This document shows positions 1 through 8,625 of a stretch of 64,000 nt of DNA, piece by piece. The translations under genes were made by a program, and so were the position numbers. This DNA comes from Thauera sp. (GTDB lineage Bacteria; Pseudomonadota; Gammaproteobacteria; Burkholderiales; Rhodocyclaceae): positions 62,001-126,000 of the forward strand of contig JACKMB010000001.1 in NCBI GenBank assembly GCA_024235615.1, written 5' to 3'. The notes under the pieces were generated by a model. That model saw nothing but the letters and a program-made list of their open reading frames with translations. It had not been told where the DNA came from and ran no database searches. Each line of letters opens with the position of its first letter. Position 1 is the stretch's first letter.

Positions 1-596
1 TCCAGCACGATGGATTCCAGCGGCAGGCTGCGCGCGAGCTCGCGGATGCGAGTCGAGCCCTCGTAGCTCATCGCACCGCCAAAACCGAGCCGGAAGCCGA
101 GCGCGATGAAGGTATCGGCCTGCTGGCGACTGCCATTGAAGGCGTGGGCGATGCCACCGCACACCCGAGCCCGGCGCAGTTCGCGCAGGATCGGGTCGAT
201 CGCGCGCCGCACGTGCAGGATCACGGGCAGCCCGTGGCGGCGCGCCAGTCCGAGCTGCGCAATGAAGAACCGCAACTGGCGCTCGCGATCGACCTCGACG
301 GCAAAGTGATCGAGGCCGATCTCGCCGACGGCTCGCGCAGCGCGTTCGGCGAGCAGCTCGTCCAGCCGATCGAGGTCGTCCTCCCGCGCCTGCATCACGT
401 ACAGCGGATGGATGCCGAGCGCCGGACAGACATCCGCGCGCGCCGCGGCGAGCGCGAGCACGGCGTCGCAGCTCGCGCGATCGACCGCCGGCACGACGAA
501 GCCCCGCACCCCCGCAGCACGCGCGGCCTCGATCACCACCGCGCGGTCGGGCGCGAACTCGGCGGCGTCGAGGTGGATGTGGGAGTCGATCAGCAT
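1..596 (-). CDS. TatD family metal-dependent hydrolase (partial)
   Basis: Members are divalent-metal-dependent DNases/hydrolases with a TIM-barrel amidohydrolase fold. The product begins MLIDSHIHLDAAEF, carrying the N-terminal HxH metal motif. It continues with GEIGLDH (metal-bridging Glu), ILHVRRA (His) and the later AHAFNGS (His). The C-terminus lies beyond the window edge. The start was placed at the ATG directly before the HxH motif; no good ribosome binding site is visible. It lies 28 bp downstream of the crotonase gene in the same direction, so the two are probably co-transcribed. Family assignment is firm; substrate is unknown. Confidence 0.88.
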   Translation of the reverse strand, partial: MLIDSHIHLDAAEFAPDRAVVIEAARAAGVRGFVVPAVDRASCDAVLALAAARADVCPALGIHPLYVMQAREDDLDRLDELLAERAARAVGEIGLDHFAVEVDRERQLRFFIAQLGLARRHGLPVILHVRRAIDPILRELRRARVCGGIAHAFNGSRQQADTFIALGFRLGFGGAMSYEGSTRIRELARSLPLESIVL

Positions 597-624
597 CGCC
601 GGCACGACCGCGGGCTTGCGGCGC

Positions 625-1434
625 TCAGCGCCCCTTGAACTCGGGCTTGCGCTTGGCGATGAAGGCGTCGATGCCTTCGGCCGCATCCTCGCACATCGCG
701 TTGCAGGCCATGGTCTCGGCCGCCATCTGGTAGGCCGCATCCAGCCCCATCTCGAGCTGCTTGTAGAACATCTGCTTGCCCATGCGGATCGCCGCCGGCG
801 ACTTGGACAGGATGGACGCGGCCAGGCGGCCGACCTCGGCGTCGAGCTCGTCGGCGGGCACCACGCGATTCACCAGCCCGCGGCGCTGCGCCTCGTGCGC
901 GTCGATGAAGTCTCCGGTGACGAGCATCTCGAAGGCCTCCTTGCGCCCCATGTTGCGGGCAAGGCCGACGCTCGGCGTGGCGCAGAACAGCCCGACATTG
1001 ATGCCCGACACCGCGAAGCGGGCGTGGTCCGCCGCCACGGCGAGGTCGCACATCGACACCAGCTGGCAGCCCGCGGCGGTGGCGATGCTGTGCACGCGCG
1101 CGATCACGGGCTGCGGCAGCTCGGTGAGCTTCATCATGAACTTCCCGCACAGGCGGAACAGGCGCTGCTGGAAGTCGAGCGTGTGGTTGCCGCGCATCTC
1201 CTTGAGGTCGTGGCCGGCGCAGAAGGCCTTGCCCTCGCCGGCGATGACCACCACGCGCACCGTCTCGTCGCGCGTGATCTCGTCGACCGCGGCGATCAGG
1301 GCCTCGAGCATCTCGAACGAGAGCGCATTGAACTGTTGCGGGCGGTTGAGCGTGAGCGTGGTCACGCCGCCGGCATCCTCTCGGCGCAGGATGGGGGCTT
1401 CGGTTTCTACCACGGGGCTGGACTCGGCGTTCAT
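625..1434 (-). CDS. Enoyl-CoA hydratase/isomerase family protein, ECHDC3-like
   Basis: A 269-residue crotonase-fold protein. AGEGKAFCAGHDL (residues 65-77) is the first oxyanion-hole region and AAGCQLVSMCD (120-130) the second. The two glutamates that catalyse hydration in classical crotonases are not conserved: Gln124 stands where Glu is expected, and NVGLFCATPSV (147-156) replaces the second Glu loop. The same substitutions occur in the mitochondrial ECHDC3 group, so a simple hydratase function is doubtful. An in-frame ATG lies eight codons earlier, but the chosen ATG has a strong GGAGGAGAG ribosome site just upstream and is preferred. It is divergent from the GGDEF gene. Confidence 0.9.
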   Translation of the reverse strand: MNAESSPVVETEAPILRREDAGGVTTLTLNRPQQFNALSFEMLEALIAAVDEITRDETVRVVVIAGEGKAFCAGHDLKEMRGNHTLDFQQRLFRLCGKFMMKLTELPQPVIARVHSIATAAGCQLVSMCDLAVAADHARFAVSGINVGLFCATPSVGLARNMGRKEAFEMLVTGDFIDAHEAQRRGLVNRVVPADELDAEVGRLAASILSKSPAAIRMGKQMFYKQLEMGLDAAYQMAAETMACNAMCEDAAEGIDAFIAKRKPEFKGR

Positions 1435-1657
1435 CGTTCTCTCTCCTCCTGGATTCATGATTGCTGGGCTTGGCGGCCACGGTCGGCAACGTTAACGTCA
1501 ACCGGCACAGCGCGCCAGCGCTTCGCACGGTGGCATGGTCCGCCGCGGTGCTGACGGCATCGATCCGGGTGTGAGAAAACGCACACCCTTCGACCCCACG
1601 ACAGCCCAAACTGAATATGGAGCCACGGACAAGAACTCGAACAGGGGGTGTCGGCGC

Positions 1658-3349
1658 TTGAACCTCAGAACCCGTTTTCTCCTGCTCATCTCCGCACTGA
1701 TCGTGGTCGGGTCGGTCGTGGCGTGGGTGGTGTTCCATCATGTGGCGCGCCAGATCGTGGTGCAATGGGGGCAGCGCGTCGCCGAAATCCAGGTGCGCTA
1801 CGACCGCGCCCGGCTGCTGCAGCCGCTCGAGCGTGAGATCGCGCTGGCACGGCAGATGGCTGACTCGCTTGTGCTCAAGCGCTGGGCGCGCTCGTCCGGG
1901 GATCCGGCGCTCGAAGCCGAGGCCGTCCGCGAGATGGAGAACTTCCGCCGTAATTTCAGCTCCGGCAACTACTTTGTCGCCTTGCGCGGCTCCGGCGCCT
2001 ACTACCACAACAACGCCGGGGACGAGTTTGCAGGACGCCAGCTGCGCTACCACCTCTCCCCAGCCAAGCCAGCCGATGCCTGGTTCTACAAGCTCATCGA
2101 GGTCGGGCGGGACTTTCACCTCAACGTCAATCCCGACGCCGAGCTCGGCGTCACCAAGCTGTGGATCGACGTGCTGATCCGCGACGGCGACGAGATACTC
2201 GGCATCGTCGGCACCGGCATCGAGCTGTCGCGCTTCCTCGACGAGATCGTCGATCTCCACCAGGCCGGCGTAAGCACGCTGTTCGCCGACCTCTCGGGCG
2301 CGATCCAGCTCCACCGCGATGCGAAGCTGATCGATTTCGCCAGCGTGGTCAAACCCGAAGGGCAGAAGAGCCTGGTCGATCAGTTGCTCGACCGCGAAGC
2401 CGACCGTGCCGAGCTGCGCGAGACGATGCGCGACCTGGCGACGTCCGGCGATGGTACGCCGCGGGTGCTGGACCGCTTCGTCGAGTCCGCCGGGCGGCGG
2501 ATCCTGCTCGGGATCGCCTTCGTGCCCGAGATCGGCTGGTACGAGATCACCCTGCTCGACCTCGACGTGCTGATGCCGGTCGCAGCCTTCACCCCGGTCG
2601 CGGTCGGCTTCATCCTTACCCTGCTGGTCGCGCTCGTCCTCGTCCATCTGCTGCTGCGCCGCCTGATCCTCGACCCGCTCGGCAGGCTGGAGCAGGCCAT
2701 GCTGCGGGTACGCGACGGCGACCTCAGCCCCGCGCCGCTGCCGCAGACGCGCGGGGAGATCGGCCGCCTGACCCAGCACTTCGACGCGATGGCAGGCGCG
2801 ATCCGCGCGCACACGGCCGAGCTCGAGGCAAAGGTGCGGGAGCGCACCGACGCCCTGCACCGCCTGGCGCGCATCGATCCGCTCACCGGCCTGACCAATC
2901 GCCGCGGCATGACCGAGCTGCTGGAGGCCGAGATCACCCGTGCCGAGCGCCAGGGCAGCCGCTTCGGCCTGTTGTGGCTGGACGTCGATCACTTCAAGGA
3001 GATCAACGACCGCCGCGGACACGGCGTCGGCGACAAGGCGCTCACGACGCTGGCGCGCATGCTGGAGGGCTGCCTGCGACCCTATGACCGCGGCGCGCGC
3101 TGGGGCGGCGACGAGTTCCTCGTGCTGTTGTCGCCATGCGACGGCGCCACGCTCGAGGCGATCGCGCAGCGCGTCCGCGCCGACATCGAGCACGGCAGCG
3201 CCGCGAGCGGCGAGACCTTCACGGTCACCGTCGGTGCCTGCCTGGCCGAGCCGGGCGAGACGCTGGGCACGGTGCTGCAACGCGCCGACGAGGCGCTCTA
3301 TCGCGCCAAGCAGGCGGGCCGTAACCGGGTCGTGATCGCTCCACACTGA
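1658..3349 (+). CDS. Membrane-anchored diguanylate cyclase (sensor-HAMP-GGDEF)
   Basis: Makes cyclic di-GMP from two GTP. A signal-anchor helix at residues about 6-28 is followed by a periplasmic sensor region of roughly 270 residues, a second transmembrane segment near residues 307-332, a HAMP-like linker and a C-terminal GGDEF domain. The GGDEF signature is intact (residues 483-487), and an RPYD motif five residues upstream matches the inhibitory I-site (RxxD), implying product feedback. There is no EAL or HD-GYP domain. The start is set at a TTG preceded by a GGGGG tract because it opens directly on the hydrophobic anchor; an ATG at 1535 would add 41 unlikely residues. The periplasmic ligand is unknown. 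Confidence 0.88.
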   Translation: MNLRTRFLLLISALIVVGSVVAWVVFHHVARQIVVQWGQRVAEIQVRYDRARLLQPLEREIALARQMADSLVLKRWARSSGDPALEAEAVREMENFRRNFSSGNYFVALRGSGAYYHNNAGDEFAGRQLRYHLSPAKPADAWFYKLIEVGRDFHLNVNPDAELGVTKLWIDVLIRDGDEILGIVGTGIELSRFLDEIVDLHQAGVSTLFADLSGAIQLHRDAKLIDFASVVKPEGQKSLVDQLLDREADRAELRETMRDLATSGDGTPRVLDRFVESAGRRILLGIAFVPEIGWYEITLLDLDVLMPVAAFTPVAVGFILTLLVALVLVHLLLRRLILDPLGRLEQAMLRVRDGDLSPAPLPQTRGEIGRLTQHFDAMAGAIRAHTAELEAKVRERTDALHRLARIDPLTGLTNRRGMTELLEAEITRAERQGSRFGLLWLDVDHFKEINDRRGHGVGDKALTTLARMLEGCLRPYDRGARWGGDEFLVLLSPCDGATLEAIAQRVRADIEHGSAASGETFTVTVGACLAEPGETLGTVLQRADEALYRAKQAGRNRVVIAPH

Positions 3350-3421
3350 TCGGCATGCGGTATTCGCGACGCGGCGATGGAAGCCGCCTTCGGCGCGTCG
3401 TCCACGCCCGCACCGAGCGCC

Positions 3422-4081
3422 TCAGCGCCGGCAGTGGCCCACGCCGGCGAGTCCGCCCGGCAGCGTCCGATCGGTATCGGCCAGCCACTGCGCGACTTCA
3501 TCCGCCAGTCGCCCAGCGGCGGCGCGGAAGGCGCTGGCACCTCCGCTCGCGTCCGCCGTCGGCGCGGGTTCCAGCACGGTAAGGGCCGCGCTGGCCAAGG
3601 GCTTGCCCCCACGCACGGGCAGCAGCGCGAAGCGCGCCACCAGGCGCGCCTCGCTGCGATCGCCGCCATGGAAGACCTGCTCGAACTCGTCGAGCTGCAC
3701 CTGCAAGCGGCAACCTCCCCCCTCGCCGGCCCCCAGCGCGCGTTCAAGCACGAGCGCAAGCATGGCCGGCGGCTGCGCCGCCCAGCGATTGTCAGCGTAG
3801 GTGCGGCGGCGGCCGGGATCGCCGCGAACGTCGCGGTAATGCATCGCCGTGACCTGCAGCCAGGCAGGCGCGGACACCGTGACCCTCGCCGGAGCGAGTG
3901 CGTTCGCGAGCGACCCGCGTTCCCCGGTGCCAAGGTCGTAGGTTGCGGCGACCGGCGGGCGCTCCGGAAACACCTGGCAGCCGGCGAGCAGCAGCGCGGC
4001 TGCCACACCGGCAGCCCATTCCGCCAAGCGACGACGGCCATCGCGCGACGCTGGCGGCGTGTATTCCTCTCGCGTGCTCAT
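3422..4081 (-). CDS. ABC-type transport auxiliary lipoprotein (PqiC/MlaD-partner type)
   Basis: A 219-residue putative outer-membrane lipoprotein. A basic N-terminus and hydrophobic stretch end in the lipobox LLLAGC, with lipidation at Cys35. The rest resembles the ABC_trans_aux family that partners MCE proteins in lipid transport across the periplasm. Its ATG overlaps the stop of the MCE gene (ATGA), so it is the last gene of the permease-ATPase-MCE-lipoprotein operon. The N-terminal 18 residues before the hydrophobic core are long, and a later start is possible. Confidence 0.8.
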   Translation of the reverse strand: MSTREEYTPPASRDGRRRLAEWAAGVAAALLLAGCQVFPERPPVAATYDLGTGERGSLANALAPARVTVSAPAWLQVTAMHYRDVRGDPGRRRTYADNRWAAQPPAMLALVLERALGAGEGGGCRLQVQLDEFEQVFHGGDRSEARLVARFALLPVRGGKPLASAALTVLEPAPTADASGGASAFRAAAGRLADEVAQWLADTDRTLPGGLAGVGHCRR

Positions 4082-5031
4082 CTGTCGCCCTCGGCGAAAT
4101 CCTCGTGACCTGCCTCGCCCGGCCCCGGCCGAGGGCGGCCCCGCCCGGTGAGCAAGAGCTGCGGCGAGGCGTCGAGCTCCTCGACCAGGTGGCCGAAACG
4201 CTGCGACGTGGTGGTCAGCTCGTCGAGCAGGGCGTCGAGCTGCGGCAGCGTGCGCTCGACGAGGTCCTCGCCTGCAGCGCCCACACCCTGCTCCAGTCGT
4301 GCGCTCGCCTGGTCGATGCGTGCGATCAGGCGGCGCAGTTCGGCCACCGCCGGCGCGGCTTCGGCCGAGCCGCGCTCGAGATTGGCGAGAAGGCCGCTGA
4401 TGCGGGCGATGTTGGCTGCGCTCAGCGTGGCGCGCAGCGCGGTGAGTGTGGCCGGAAGCCCGGTCATGCCGCGGTCCACGCCCGCTGCGGCCGACTCGAG
4501 GCTGGCCAGCAAACCCTGCAGGCGCTCGATCGTGCGCTCGTCGGCGAGACGCGCCAGGCGCTCGCCGAGCACCGTAAATTGGTCGAGGGCGGCCAGTGCG
4601 CGCCCCGAGAGCTGTTCCACCAAGCCGGCCCGTAGCGCGATGCGCGGCGCCTCGCCGTCGGCAGCGAACAAGGGCCTGCGGTCATCGCCGCGATCGTCGA
4701 GTTGCACGAAGGCGAGACCGGTCACACCCAGCGTGCCGAGCGTCGCGGTGGTGCCCTGCGTCAGGGGCAGGTCGGCCGGAACGACGATGCTCACCAGCAG
4801 CGTACGCAGGTCCGCAGGGTCGATGCCAATCGCGCGCACGCGCCCGGCAGCCATGCCGCGGTAGCGTACGCGCGACTGCTCGCCGAGTCCGTTGATGTCG
4901 CCGCGCGCCTCGAGCACAAGCTCGCGCATCGGTACGCGCTGGTCGGAGAACCACCAGATCGCGAACACGATGCCGGCGCCCAGCATGATTGCGAACAGCC
5001 CGGCGGCGAGCGCGTGGGCTCGGTTTTCCAT
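4078..5031 (-). CDS. MCE-domain periplasmic lipid-binding protein (MlaD/PqiB family)
   Basis: A 317-residue protein with one N-terminal transmembrane anchor (about residues 7-28) followed by a single MCE domain (about 38-115), recognisable by INGLGEQSRVRYRGMAAGRV. The long C-terminal part is leucine- and alanine-rich and probably forms a helical tube or coiled coil. MCE proteins form hexameric rings that carry phospholipids or other hydrophobic molecules between membranes. It lies between the ABC ATPase gene (3 bp upstream) and the lipoprotein gene (overlapping). The substrate cannot be read from sequence; MlaD-like phospholipid traffic is the default guess. Confidence 0.87.
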   Translation of the reverse strand: MENRAHALAAGLFAIMLGAGIVFAIWWFSDQRVPMRELVLEARGDINGLGEQSRVRYRGMAAGRVRAIGIDPADLRTLLVSIVVPADLPLTQGTTATLGTLGVTGLAFVQLDDRGDDRRPLFAADGEAPRIALRAGLVEQLSGRALAALDQFTVLGERLARLADERTIERLQGLLASLESAAAGVDRGMTGLPATLTALRATLSAANIARISGLLANLERGSAEAAPAVAELRRLIARIDQASARLEQGVGAAGEDLVERTLPQLDALLDELTTTSQRFGHLVEELDASPQLLLTGRGRPRPGPGEAGHEDFAEGDR

Positions 5032-5034
5032 GGT

Positions 5035-5826
5035 TCAGCCTGCTCCTGCGCCGTGCGAGTGGCTGCGGCGCGCCTGCAGCCCGCGGAAGAAGCGGGCGAC
5101 GAAGGGGTGGTCGAGGGCGAGCGTATCCTCGAGCGAGGCATGGCTGACGATGCGGCCCTCGGCGAGCACCGCCACGCTCGTGGCCATCTGCGCCAGTGTA
5201 TCGAGATCGTGGGTCACCAGCACCACGGTGAGACCGAGCTCGCGGTGCAGCGCGCGGATCAGTCGGATGAAGCTTGCGCTGCGGTCGGGGTCCAGCCCGG
5301 CGGTGGGCTCGTCGAGCAGCAGCAACTCGGGCTCGAGCGCGAGCGCACGTGCGAGCGCCACGCGCTTGACCATCCCGCCCGAGAGCTCGGCCGGCATCAG
5401 CAGCGCATGCGCCGGCTCCATCTCCACCATCTCCAGCTTGAGCGCGACCAGGCGGTCGATCTCCCGGGGGCTCATCATGCCCAGCTCACGCAGCGGAAAG
5501 GCGATGTTCTGCGCCACGCTGAAGGCCGAGAACAGCGCCCCATGCTGGAACAGCACGCCCATGCGGCGCTGGCGGGCGAGCCGTCGAGGCGCCCCGCCCG
5601 CGTCGAGGGCCTCGCCGAACACCTCGACGCGGCCCGCGGCGGGCCGCGTCAGGCCGATGACGTGGCGCAACAGCGTGGTCTTGCCGCTGCCCGAGCCCCC
5701 CACCAGGGCGACGATCTCGCCGGCGCGGATGGAAAGGTCCAGCCCCTCGTGCACGACATTGCGCCCGAAGCGGGTGACAATGCCCTCGACGCGTACCACC
5801 GGGGCGTTCGTCAACGGCGCACTCAC
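5035..5826 (-). CDS. ABC transporter ATP-binding protein (MlaF-like)
   Basis: A 263-residue cytoplasmic ATPase energising the MCE transporter. Walker A is GGSGSGKTT, the signature is LSGGM and Walker B with catalytic Glu is LLLLDEPTAGLDP, followed by the switch His in VLVTHDLD. All catalytic elements are present. The start is a GTG overlapping the permease stop (GTGA), which signals translational coupling; a much longer frame upstream overlaps the permease and is rejected. Operon order is permease, ATPase, MCE protein, lipoprotein. Confidence 0.93.
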   Translation of the reverse strand: MSAPLTNAPVVRVEGIVTRFGRNVVHEGLDLSIRAGEIVALVGGSGSGKTTLLRHVIGLTRPAAGRVEVFGEALDAGGAPRRLARQRRMGVLFQHGALFSAFSVAQNIAFPLRELGMMSPREIDRLVALKLEMVEMEPAHALLMPAELSGGMVKRVALARALALEPELLLLDEPTAGLDPDRSASFIRLIRALHRELGLTVVLVTHDLDTLAQMATSVAVLAEGRIVSHASLEDTLALDHPFVARFFRGLQARRSHSHGAGAG

Positions 5827-6938
5827 ACCGGCAGCCCGATCGAGCGCGTGGCAATCGCGAACAATGCGTCGGCCAGGATCACCACCGTGATCGCCGACAC
5901 CACCGAGGCGGTGGTGTTGGCCGACAGGCTCTCGGTATCCGGCCTCACCCGCAGGCCGAAATGACAGGCGACGAGCGCGATCAGGAAGCCGAACACGGCA
6001 CCCTTGGCCAGCCCGATGTACAGGTTGGCGACCGGCACCGCACCGGGCAAGGCCTGCAGGAAGAAGTGCAGGCCGATATCGAGCTCCACCCAGGCGGACA
6101 CCCACCCGCCGAGGAGCGCGAGCGCCGAAGTCCATAGCACCAGCAGCGGCATCGCCAGCACCAGGGCGACCACCTTGGGCAGGACCAGGCGCAGGCCGCG
6201 TGAAACACCCATCGCCGCGAGCGCGTCGATCTCCTCGGTCACCCGCATCACGCCGAGCTGCGCCGTCATCGCGGAGCCGGAGCGCCCCGCCACCAGCACC
6301 GACACCAGCACAGGCCCGAGCTCGCGGATGATGCCCATGCCGAGGATATTCACGATGAAGGCGTCTGCGCCGAAGGTGCGCAGCTGCAGCGCAGACAGGT
6401 AGGACAGCACCACCCCGACCAGGAAGCCGACCAGGGCCGAAACGGGCATGGCCTTGACTCCGACCTTGTACAGGTTTGCCGAGATCTCCAGCAGCGGCCA
6501 GTCGCGCGGATGGCGGAGCAAATGGCCGAGATCGAGCGCGAACCGGCCGAGGAGCGCGATAAAGCCGGCAAGGTGGCTGCCAAAAGCCAGCAGCCCCTCA
6601 CCGAGCAGCGCCACGTGGTCGAGGGCGGAGGTGCGCGCCGGGGCAGGCAGCGCACGCGCGGCGGAACGCTCGATGCGGCCGATGATGGCGCGTTGGCCAT
6701 CGTCCGCCTCCAGCGCGGCGGGCCAGCGTCCGCCCCAGGCCTGCCAAAGCAGCAAGGCGCCGAAGCTGTCCATGCGGCGCACCGCGCGCAGGGACCAGCG
6801 CGCATCGGCGGGAGCCGCGGCGAGCGCAGCGCGCAGTGCGGGAAGTCGCTCGTCGAGCCCGCGCAGGGTCCAGTCGCCGGCGAGGCGGATGCCCTCGGCT
6901 CCGGCCGCGAAGACCTCGTCGAGCGCGTGCCCCGCCAT
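5823..6938 (-). CDS. MlaE-family ABC permease with N-terminal STAS-like domain
   Basis: A 371-residue inner-membrane permease. The first about 120 residues are soluble and STAS-like, equivalent to a fused MlaB subunit. The remaining MlaE domain has about five to six hydrophobic segments and the family motif region GMGIIRELGPVL followed by GRSGSAMTAQLG. It is first in the lipid-transport operon, only 6 bp downstream of ppx, so it may share the ppx transcript. No mlaC-like periplasmic shuttle gene is nearby, which favours the STAS-MlaE/MCE/lipoprotein variant over a complete Mla system. Confidence 0.9.
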   Translation of the reverse strand: MAGHALDEVFAAGAEGIRLAGDWTLRGLDERLPALRAALAAAPADARWSLRAVRRMDSFGALLLWQAWGGRWPAALEADDGQRAIIGRIERSAARALPAPARTSALDHVALLGEGLLAFGSHLAGFIALLGRFALDLGHLLRHPRDWPLLEISANLYKVGVKAMPVSALVGFLVGVVLSYLSALQLRTFGADAFIVNILGMGIIRELGPVLVSVLVAGRSGSAMTAQLGVMRVTEEIDALAAMGVSRGLRLVLPKVVALVLAMPLLVLWTSALALLGGWVSAWVELDIGLHFFLQALPGAVPVANLYIGLAKGAVFGFLIALVACHFGLRVRPDTESLSANTTASVVSAITVVILADALFAIATRSIGLPV

Positions 6939-6944
6939 CGCTGC

Positions 6945-8444
6945 TCAGGCGACGGACGAGCGCAGGCTGAGCGCGCGGATGTAGAGCGCGCGCCCGAGGC
7001 CCTGCCACTGGCGCTGCTCCTCGTCGAGCGCGGCCGCGGTGAGCGGCAGCTTCTGCAGCCAGCCCGGCGCGGCGGTGAGGCTGAAGCCCCGGCCCTCGCG
7101 GCGCAGCGTGAGGGGCGGCAGACCGCGCGCGTCGCGGGCGCGGTGAATGACCACCGCCAGGCGCATGCAGGCGATCAGCAGCCAGTCCACGCTGCCCGGG
7201 TCGATCGCGGCGACGCGCTCGAGCTTGCCGCGATGCGCCAGCACCAGGCGCGCCAGGCGGGCCTGGTCCATGCGCGAGAAGCCGGGCATGTCGGCGTTGC
7301 CGACGATGTAGGCGCTGTGCTTGTGGTAGCTCGAGTGCGCCACCGAGATGCCGATCTCGTGCAACATCGCCGCCCAGCGCAGGAAGCGGTGGTCGTCGTG
7401 CTCGGGATCGGCGGTCTCCGGTTCGAGCTGGGCGAGCAGGTGGCAGGCGGTGTCGGCGACCTGCTGGGCCTGGCGCAGGTCGACGCCGTAGCGGCGCACG
7501 AAGGCGCTCACGGTGGCGTCGCGCAGGTCGTGGTGGTGGTAGCGCCCGAGCAGGTCGTAGAGCACGCCGAGGCGCAGCGCGCCTTCGGAGAACACCATGT
7601 GCTCGAGCTCGAACTCCTTGAAGATCGCGCTCATGATCGCGAAGCCGCCGAGGATCACCGGCAGGCGGTCGCCCTTGAGGCCGGCGAGGTCGATGTTGTC
7701 CAGGCTCCCCGCGCGCAGCAGCAGCGCCTTGAGCTTCTCCAGACCCTCGCGCGTGATGCCGCCCTTCGAGAGCCCGTTCTGCTCGAGGATCTCGACGATC
7801 GCCTTGGCGGTGCCGCTCGAGCCCACCGCCTCCTCCCAGCCGGCCTCGCGGTAGGCCGCCGAGATCGTCTGCAGCTCGCGGCGGGCGGCGAGCTCGGCCT
7901 CCTTGAAGGCGCGTTTGTCGATGCGGCCATCGGGAAAGTAGCGCAGGCTGTAGCCGACGCAGCCCATGTAGCGCGATTCGAGCAATTGGGACTCGAAGCT
8001 CTTGCCGACGATGAACTCGGTGGAGCCGCCGCCGATGTCGACCACGAGCTGCTGGCGGTGCGGATCCGGGAGCGTGTGCGCGACGCCGACGTAGATCAGG
8101 CGCGCCTCCTCGCGACCGGCGATGATCTCGATCGGGAAGCCGAGCGCGGCCTCGGCGCGGATCAGGAACTCGGGCGCGTTCTTGGCCACGCGCAGGGTGT
8201 TGGTCGCCACCGCACGCACCCGGGTGGGCGGGAAGTCGCGCAGGCGCTCGTGGAAGCGCTGCAGGGCGGCGACGCCGCGTTGCTGCGAGGCGAGATCGAG
8301 CATCTTGTCGGGAGACAGGCCTGCAGCCAGGCGCACCGCCTCCTTCAAACCATCGAGCGGATAGATCTGGTCATTGACGATGCGGCCCACCTGCAGCCGG
8401 AAACTGTTGGAACCGAGGTCGATTGCGGCGATCAGATCTTGCAT
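6945..8444 (-). CDS. ppx: Exopolyphosphatase / pppGpp phosphohydrolase
   Basis: Ppx/GppA proteins remove terminal phosphate from polyphosphate or convert pppGpp to ppGpp. The 499-residue product starts MQDLIAAIDLGSNSFRLQVG, the phosphate-1 motif of the ASKHA ATPase fold. VVDIGGGSTEFIVG is the phosphate-2 motif. The C-terminal third is the helical HD-like domain typical of the long Ppx form, including LHEIGISVAHSSYHKH. The ATG before the motif was chosen; a GTG seven codons upstream is also in frame. It is divergent from ppk, the polyphosphate kinase, so synthesis and breakdown genes share one intergenic region. Confidence 0.93.
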   Translation of the reverse strand: MQDLIAAIDLGSNSFRLQVGRIVNDQIYPLDGLKEAVRLAAGLSPDKMLDLASQQRGVAALQRFHERLRDFPPTRVRAVATNTLRVAKNAPEFLIRAEAALGFPIEIIAGREEARLIYVGVAHTLPDPHRQQLVVDIGGGSTEFIVGKSFESQLLESRYMGCVGYSLRYFPDGRIDKRAFKEAELAARRELQTISAAYREAGWEEAVGSSGTAKAIVEILEQNGLSKGGITREGLEKLKALLLRAGSLDNIDLAGLKGDRLPVILGGFAIMSAIFKEFELEHMVFSEGALRLGVLYDLLGRYHHHDLRDATVSAFVRRYGVDLRQAQQVADTACHLLAQLEPETADPEHDDHRFLRWAAMLHEIGISVAHSSYHKHSAYIVGNADMPGFSRMDQARLARLVLAHRGKLERVAAIDPGSVDWLLIACMRLAVVIHRARDARGLPPLTLRREGRGFSLTAAPGWLQKLPLTAAALDEEQRQWQGLGRALYIRALSLRSSVA

Positions 8445-8561
8445 TGTGGTTTCGGCAGCTGGCACCCCAGGGCGCCGGAACTCGGAATTCTAACATCCCG
8501 CAAAAGCCTTCCGAGCCACGCCGGGGCTGCATTTGCGGTCCCGGCGGAAGGCGTCCGGGTG

Positions 8562-8590
8562 GTCATGAAACCGCAATGGAAATGTCACAT
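8562..8590 (+). promoter_or_regulatory. Possible degenerate Pho box in the ppx-ppk divergent region
   Basis: GTCATGA at 8562 and GTCACAT at 8584 are spaced 22 bp apart, twice the 11-bp period of PhoB direct repeats. The intermediate unit at 8573 is poor. The site lies 36 bp before the ppk start codon, where PhoB control of polyphosphate kinase would be expected. Only two of three units fit, so this is tentative. Confidence 0.3.
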
Positions 8591-8625
8591 AATCCCAAGT
8601 GAACTTCCGCGCACAGGAACCCCGA

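Noticed and set aside
590-3346. A 918-codon minus-strand frame opposite the GGDEF gene and overlapping the crotonase.
   Set aside because: The opposite-strand GGDEF gene has a perfect active site and I-site, and the overlapping crotonase is recognisable, so this is a GC-driven shadow frame.
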